NCBI GenBank assembly: GCA_035942035.1
Contig: DASZDK010000011.1
Coordinates: 1 to 8,034 of the forward strand
Length of the DNA stretch: 8,034 bases
Origin: JAHWJR01 sp035942035
GTDB taxonomy: Bacteria > Actinomycetota > Acidimicrobiia > Acidimicrobiales > CADCSY01
Direction of reading: 5' to 3'
Shown here piece after piece: positions 4,710 to 8,034 of the stretch (position 1 is the first letter of the stretch; the number at the start of each line of letters is the position of its first letter). Made by a program: the position numbers and the translations under genes. The notes under the pieces were generated by a model. That model had not been told where the DNA came from. It made no database searches and was given only the letters and a program-made list of their open reading frames with translations.

Positions 4710-5878
4710 CGCTGATCCTTCTCCACGTCGGTCAGGAAGTCGGACAGGGCGGCACCGACCTGGTCGAGCTCGATCAGGAAGGCGTCGTGGCCGTGGGGAC
4801 TGTCGATGTCCACGTACTCGCACAGCGTGCCCTGGGCGCAGAGGATGTCGCGCACCTGCTGCTGCTGGTAGGACGGGTAGAGGGTGTCGGACGAGATGCC
4901 GATCAAGAGGGTCGGGGCGGAGATGCGAGACAGCGCCTCCTCCAGCCCGCCCCGGCCCCGGCCCAGGTCGTGGAGGTCCATGGCCTTGCTCAGCAGCAGG
5001 TAGGAGTTGGCGTCGAAGCGCCGGGCCAGCTTGGCGCCGTGGTACTCGATGTAGCGCTCCACCTGGAACCGCTGCCACAGCGAGAAGCCGTCGAGCGACT
5101 CGACCACCTCGCGCCCGAAGCGGTCGGTGAACACGTCGTCGCTGCGGTAGGTGATCTGGGCGATGCTGCGGGCGATGGCGAGACCCTCGGTGGGCCCGTC
5201 GCCGGGCTCGGCGTCGTAGTAGTCGCCGCCCCGCCAGCGGGGATCGAGGCCGATGGCCTTGCGCCCGGCGCTGCCGTAGGCGATCTGCTGGGCGCTGGCC
5301 GCCGCCGCGGTGGCGATGGGCACCAGCGAGCACACCCGCTCGGGGAACATGACGCCCCACTCCAGCACCTGCATTCCTCCCATGGAACCGCCGACCACGC
5401 TCAGCCAGCGGGGCACGCCGAGATCGCGCGCCACCGCCGTCTGGGTCCGGACCATGTCCCGCACCGACACCACCGGGAAGGTCGAGCCGTACGGCCTGCC
5501 GTCGGATCGGGGCCGAGGCGACGCCGGGCCGGTCGTGCCCTGGCAGCCGCCCAGGACGTTGGCGCACACGACGAACCAGCGGTCGGTGTCCAGCGCCTTC
5601 CCCGGCCCGATGAGGCCGTCCCACCACCCCGGCGTGGGATGGCCGGGGCCGATGCCGCCGGCGGCGTGGGCATCACCGGTCAGGGCGTGGCACACCAGCA
5701 CGGCGTTGCCGCCGTCGGGCGCCAGCTCGCCCCACGTCTCGTAGGCCACGCTGATGTCCCGCAACTGGCCGCCGCCCTCCAGTACGAACGGTCGGTCGGT
5801 GGCGAGGGCCGCGAAGCGGCGACGCCCGGGAGGGTCCCCGGGCCGCCAAGCGCCGGTGGCGGGAAGGGCGGCGGGCAT
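4706..5878 (-). CDS. metX: Homoserine O-acyltransferase (MetX)
   Basis: First committed step of methionine synthesis: transfers an acyl group, normally acetyl from acetyl-CoA, to homoserine. The 390-residue alpha/beta-hydrolase-fold protein shows AYETWGEL (45-52), VCHALTGDAH (62-71), the oxyanion-region motif NVLGGCQGTTGP (107-118), the nucleophile elbow GGSMGG (Ser165), the acid in SSDTLYP (Asp331) and the catalytic histidine in SPHGHDAFL (His364). Length and motif order are those of MetX, not of the unrelated MetA. Acetyl versus succinyl specificity cannot be decided by eye. The ATG at 5878 is the natural start; a G-rich stretch precedes it, and a TACGCT element nine bases upstream could be a -10 box. 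Its stop overlaps the metB start by four bases, and it is the first gene of the apparent metX-metB-mutM operon. Confidence 0.95.
   Translation of the reverse strand: MPAALPATGAWRPGDPPGRRRFAALATDRPFVLEGGGQLRDISVAYETWGELAPDGGNAVLVCHALTGDAHAAGGIGPGHPTPGWWDGLIGPGKALDTDRWFVVCANVLGGCQGTTGPASPRPRSDGRPYGSTFPVVSVRDMVRTQTAVARDLGVPRWLSVVGGSMGGMQVLEWGVMFPERVCSLVPIATAAAASAQQIAYGSAGRKAIGLDPRWRGGDYYDAEPGDGPTEGLAIARSIAQITYRSDDVFTDRFGREVVESLDGFSLWQRFQVERYIEYHGAKLARRFDANSYLLLSKAMDLHDLGRGRGGLEEALSRISAPTLLIGISSDTLYPSYQQQQVRDILCAQGTLCEYVDIDSPHGHDAFLIELDQVGAALSDFLTDVEKDQR
4716..4724 (-). promoter_or_regulatory. Ribosome-binding site of metB
   Basis: GGAGAAGGA on the minus strand, inside the end of metX, lies six bases before the GTG at 4709. 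It fixes that GTG, which overlaps the metX stop, as the metB start, although the metB frame stays open far upstream through metX. Confidence 0.75.
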
Positions 5879-5887
5879 CGCCCCCCG

Positions 5888-5893
5888 AGCGTA
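5888..5893 (-). promoter_or_regulatory. Possible -10 element of the metX operon
   Basis: TACGCT fits the TANNNT pattern on the minus strand and ends nine bases before the metX ATG, which would give a leader of only a few bases. No -35 hexamer is visible. The 115-base region shared with the divergent gene shows no recognisable SAM riboswitch. Confidence 0.3.
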
Positions 5894-5979
5894 CGCCGTG
5901 CCCCGAGGGGAGACGCAGCCATTCGCCGCGGCGCCGGAGGCCGGAGAGCGCCGTGCCCGTGGCCTGGCGAGCCGCCCGG

Positions 5980-5985
5980 TAGGGT
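5980..5985 (+). promoter_or_regulatory. -10 element for a leaderless transcript of the F420 oxidoreductase
   Basis: TAGGGT ends eight bases before the GTG at 5994. No Shine-Dalgarno sequence lies between them (the spacer is C-rich), so the transcript probably begins at or within two bases of the start codon. The same hexamer and layout occur on the other strand before the gene starting at 2066. Confidence 0.5.
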
Positions 5986-5993
5986 CCCGCCCC

Positions 5994-6923
5994 GTGCCAC
6001 TTCGGCCCTTCCGCTTCGGGCTGACGCTCGCCGGCTTCGATCACGGCCACGACTGGGCCGAGACAGCACGGCGCGTCGAGGACATCGGCTACGCCACCAT
6101 GCTCGTGCCGGACCACCTGGGTGACCAGCTCGCGCCCCTGCCGGCGGTGGCCGTCGCCGCTGCCGCCACCACGTCGTTGCGGGTCGGCACCTTCGTGCTC
6201 GACAACGACTACCGCCACCCGGTGCTGTTGGCCAAGGAGGCGGCCACCGTCGACGTGCTCTCCGGCGGCCGGCTGGAGATCGGGCTGGGCGCCGGCTGGC
6301 GCAAGGAGGAGTACGACGCCGCCGGCATCCCCTTCGACCGGGGCGCAGTACGCATCCAGCGCCTGGAGGAGTCAGTGGCGGTACTGAAGGGCCTCTGGTC
6401 GGGCCGATCGTTCAGCTACTCCGGGCGCCACTACCAGGTGACGGAGCTGGAAGGCCGACCCGTACCCCTGCAGCCGGGCGGGCCTCCGCTTTTCCTCGGT
6501 GGTGGCGGTCCCCGCCTGCTGGCCCTCGCCGGCCGGGAGGCGTCGACCGCCGGCATCGCCCCCCGCGCCCGCCCCGATGGCACCCTGGACCCCGCCGACA
6601 TCTCGCCCGACGCCGCCACCGCCAAGGTCGACCGGCTGCGGGCGGCGGCCGGCGACCGCTTCGAAGCGCTCGAGATCAACGCGCTCGCCCTGGTGGCCGA
6701 GATCGTGGACGACCGCCGGCGCCGGGCCGAGGAGCTGAGCGGGCGGTGGGCGCTGGCGCCCGACGACTTCCTCGCCAGCCCCCACGTGCTGTTGGGCACC
6801 ACCTCCGAGGTGGTCGACGACCTGCTGGCCCGCCGGGAAGAGCTGGGCGTGTCCTACGTCACCGTACCCGAGCCGGCGCTGGACGCCTTCGCCCCCGTGG
6901 TGGCCCGTCTGGCGGGCACGTAG
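5994..6923 (+). CDS. F420-dependent luciferase-like oxidoreductase (MSMEG_2516-type)
   Basis: A 309-residue TIM-barrel protein of the luciferase-like monooxygenase superfamily, resembling the actinobacterial group named after MSMEG_2516 (TIGR03621), whose members are predicted to use coenzyme F420 for hydride transfer. Visible family features are RPFRFGLTLAG (4-14), GYATMLVPDHLGDQLAPLPA (32-51), TTSLRVGTFVLDNDYRHPV (59-77), the strand-loop GGRLEIGLGAGW (91-102), GIPFDRGAVR (111-120) and the glycine-rich LFLGGGGPRL (166-175) that lies near the cofactor phosphate. The substrate is unknown. The frame stays open upstream to 5754, but that part is antisense to metX. The GTG at 5994 fits both the family N-terminus and the TAGGGT element. 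It is divergent from metX and ends at a strong terminator, so it is probably monocistronic. Confidence 0.88.
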   Translation: MPLRPFRFGLTLAGFDHGHDWAETARRVEDIGYATMLVPDHLGDQLAPLPAVAVAAAATTSLRVGTFVLDNDYRHPVLLAKEAATVDVLSGGRLEIGLGAGWRKEEYDAAGIPFDRGAVRIQRLEESVAVLKGLWSGRSFSYSGRHYQVTELEGRPVPLQPGGPPLFLGGGGPRLLALAGREASTAGIAPRARPDGTLDPADISPDAATAKVDRLRAAAGDRFEALEINALALVAEIVDDRRRRAEELSGRWALAPDDFLASPHVLLGTTSEVVDDLLARREELGVSYVTVPEPALDAFAPVVARLAGT

Positions 6924-6947
6924 CTGACGGACCGCACGACTTCTGGC

Positions 6948-6968
6948 CGCACCACTGGTGCGTTTTCT
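6948..6968 (+). terminator. Rho-independent terminator of the F420 oxidoreductase gene
   Basis: CGCACC (6948-6953) and GGTGCG (6957-6962) form a perfect 6-bp stem with a 3-base loop. TTTTCT (6963-6968) follows directly. It lies 24 bases after the TAG stop at 6921-6923 and separates this gene from the convergent methyltransferase gene. There is no T run on the other strand, so it acts in one direction. Confidence 0.75.
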
Positions 6969-7014
6969 CACCGTTGCTGTTGCAAGGGAGGGGACGGGGG
7001 AGGCGGCGGCGGCC

Positions 7015-8034
7015 TCAGCCAGACGGGCGGTGACCCGGAAGCCGGCCCGCCCACCACGCCACCACCGCCGGATCGCGCACCCCGTAGGCCCGGTTCGACG
7101 CCTCGGCGGCGGCCAGCAACCAGCGCCGGCGGTGGGGCTCCCCTCCGGCATCGACGCCGGCCTCGCTCGCCCGCCGGAGGGCAACGGCCGCCTCGTCCCA
7201 GTCCGCCTGCCCGGCCGGCGTGGGCACCGCCCGCACCTGGTCGGTGCCCAGCTTGAGGGCGTCGTCCGACAGGGCCGTCCCGCCCCAGCGCCGCAGGGCC
7301 CACGCCGTCACCGCCGGCGACAGCAGGGCGGCGGCGGCGTGCCAGAGACGCTCGGGCGCAGCGGTGACGGTGAGGAGCGGCGTGGACGGCAGCCACCGCC
7401 CGCCGGCGTCGACTGCGGCCTCGACCACCCGGGTCTGGGTGGCGACCACCACCTTGGGGACCAACCGCGCCCGGGCCCAGGGCCCGAGATTGGTCCCCGC
7501 GTCGAGCCGGGCCAGGTCGACCCGCGGCGCCGCCCAGCGCCGGCGCGAATGGCGGGCCGGGCGCCGGCCCCACCAGCAGGCGGCGGGGTCGACCAGCCCG
7601 CAGGTGACCAGCGGCGGGAAGGCGTCGTCGTCGAGCGCGCCGTGCGGGTCGTCGACCACGAAGGGCGCCACGCCGTAGTAGTGCTGGCGGAAACCGGCAG
7701 CGACGTCGCACCACTCCCCCAGCGTCCCTCGGCCCACCGGCTCACACCCGGGGACCCCGGCCTCCCCGGCCACCAGGTGCGACCAGGTGGGGGCGGCGGC
7801 GAGCACGTCGGCGTCCACCGGCGCGGTCCCGGCGAGACGGGGCGGCAGGCCCCGGTACCGGCGCAGCGTCCCCCGGCGGTTGCCTCCCCGCCGCAGCACC
7901 ACCACGCACACCTGCACGGCGGCGTCGAAGACCGGCCGAGACGGGAGCCACACCACCTCGAGGGCGGCGTCGGCGAGGACGGCCCTGCGTGCCGGCGCCG
8001 CGTCACGGGTGGCGAGGAACGACCGGGGGAGCAC
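7015..8034 (-). CDS. Adenine-specific DNA methyltransferase-like protein, C-terminal part
   Basis: Partial gene: the start lies beyond the right edge, and the 339 or so residues seen are the C-terminal portion. The first residues, LPRSFLATRDAAPARRAVL then VFDAAVQVCVVVLRRGG, resemble the segment that follows the NPPY/F catalytic motif in N6-adenine methylases of the Eco57I/TaqI kind. The later LVPKVVVATQTRVVEAAVDA (about 214-233) and the ALSDDALKLGTDQVRAVPTP segment (about 277-296) resemble the C-terminal DNA-recognition region of such enzymes. The NPPY/F and S-adenosylmethionine motifs are not in the window, so activity cannot be judged. High-GC codon use matches the core genes. It converges on the F420 oxidoreductase gene with 91 bases between. 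Whether a nuclease partner exists cannot be seen; it may be a solitary methylase. Confidence 0.65.
   Translation of the reverse strand: MLPRSFLATRDAAPARRAVLADAALEVVWLPSRPVFDAAVQVCVVVLRRGGNRRGTLRRYRGLPPRLAGTAPVDADVLAAAPTWSHLVAGEAGVPGCEPVGRGTLGEWCDVAAGFRQHYYGVAPFVVDDPHGALDDDAFPPLVTCGLVDPAACWWGRRPARHSRRRWAAPRVDLARLDAGTNLGPWARARLVPKVVVATQTRVVEAAVDAGGRWLPSTPLLTVTAAPERLWHAAAALLSPAVTAWALRRWGGTALSDDALKLGTDQVRAVPTPAGQADWDEAAVALRRASEAGVDAGGEPHRRRWLLAAAEASNRAYGVRDPAVVAWWAGRLPGHRPSG

Noticed and set aside
4710..5627. Upstream extension of the metB frame giving a 700-residue protein
   Set aside because: The added part is metX read out of frame, rich in Arg and Pro without a domain. The GTG at 4709 has a Shine-Dalgarno sequence and the expected family N-terminus.
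5754..5993. N-terminal extension of the F420 oxidoreductase
   Set aside because: The family N-terminus begins at the GTG at 5994, the extension is largely antisense to metX, and a -10 element sits just before 5994.
5879..5993. SAM riboswitch in front of metX
   Set aside because: Only 115 bases are available, shared with a divergent promoter, and I could not find the conserved core or stem arrangement of known SAM riboswitch classes. Only a small CCCCTCGGGG palindrome is present.
4418..6124. Long plus-strand open frame across metB and metX
   Set aside because: It is antisense to two well-supported enzymes and has low-complexity His/Gly/Arg content, the usual shadow of high-GC coding on the other strand.
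1..8034. CRISPR array
   Set aside because: The only regularly repeated short units (1495-1597) are spaced too closely and irregularly (0 to 11 bases between units) to be repeats with spacers, and no cas gene is present.

Overview
The window looks like the chromosome of a high-GC actinobacterium, possibly of the Acidimicrobiia type. Pointers are strongly GC-biased third codon positions from about 1.8 kb onward, a coenzyme-F420-dependent luciferase-like oxidoreductase, a tRNA gene with an encoded CCA, and TAGGGT -10 elements placed a few bases before start codons as in leaderless genes. This is a judgement from sequence style, not from a search.

Left part (1 to about 1697): an accessory stretch with visibly lower GC and relaxed codon use. 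It holds one minus-strand gene of unknown function for a two-helix membrane protein (215-1063). The gene is flanked by two diverged, same-orientation copies of a roughly 100-bp sequence (51-154 and 1185-1289). Beyond these lies what looks like the decayed end of an insertion sequence: a short transposase-like N-terminus (1342-1410) behind a Shine-Dalgarno sequence and four direct repeats (1495-1597). The stretch abuts the 3' end of a tRNA-Gly(GCC) gene (minus strand, 1698-1772), which has its own promoter and terminator. A tRNA 3' end is a classic landing site for integrating elements.

Middle (1836-5878, all minus strand): in transcription order metX (homoserine O-acyltransferase), metB/metZ (PLP-dependent cystathionine gamma-synthase or O-acylhomoserine sulfhydrylase), mutM (Fpg-type DNA glycosylase) and a secreted, C-terminally anchored Thr/Pro-rich protein. 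The first two make the trans- or direct-sulfurylation branch of methionine synthesis. All four are packed tightly (4-bp overlap, 7-bp gap, 9- or 30-bp gap) and look like one operon. The mutM frame has no ATG, GTG or TTG start. The N-terminal proline required by the enzyme is preceded by CTG, so CTG is the probable start. A small separate gene for a 76-residue protein of unknown function follows, with its own leaderless-type promoter.

Right part: divergent from metX is a plus-strand F420-dependent oxidoreductase gene (5994-6923) ended by a clear Rho-independent terminator. Converging on it is the C-terminal part of an adenine-specific DNA methyltransferase-like protein (7015-8034, minus) whose start and catalytic motifs lie outside the window.

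No CRISPR array or intact mobile element was found. The least explained part is the left accessory block.
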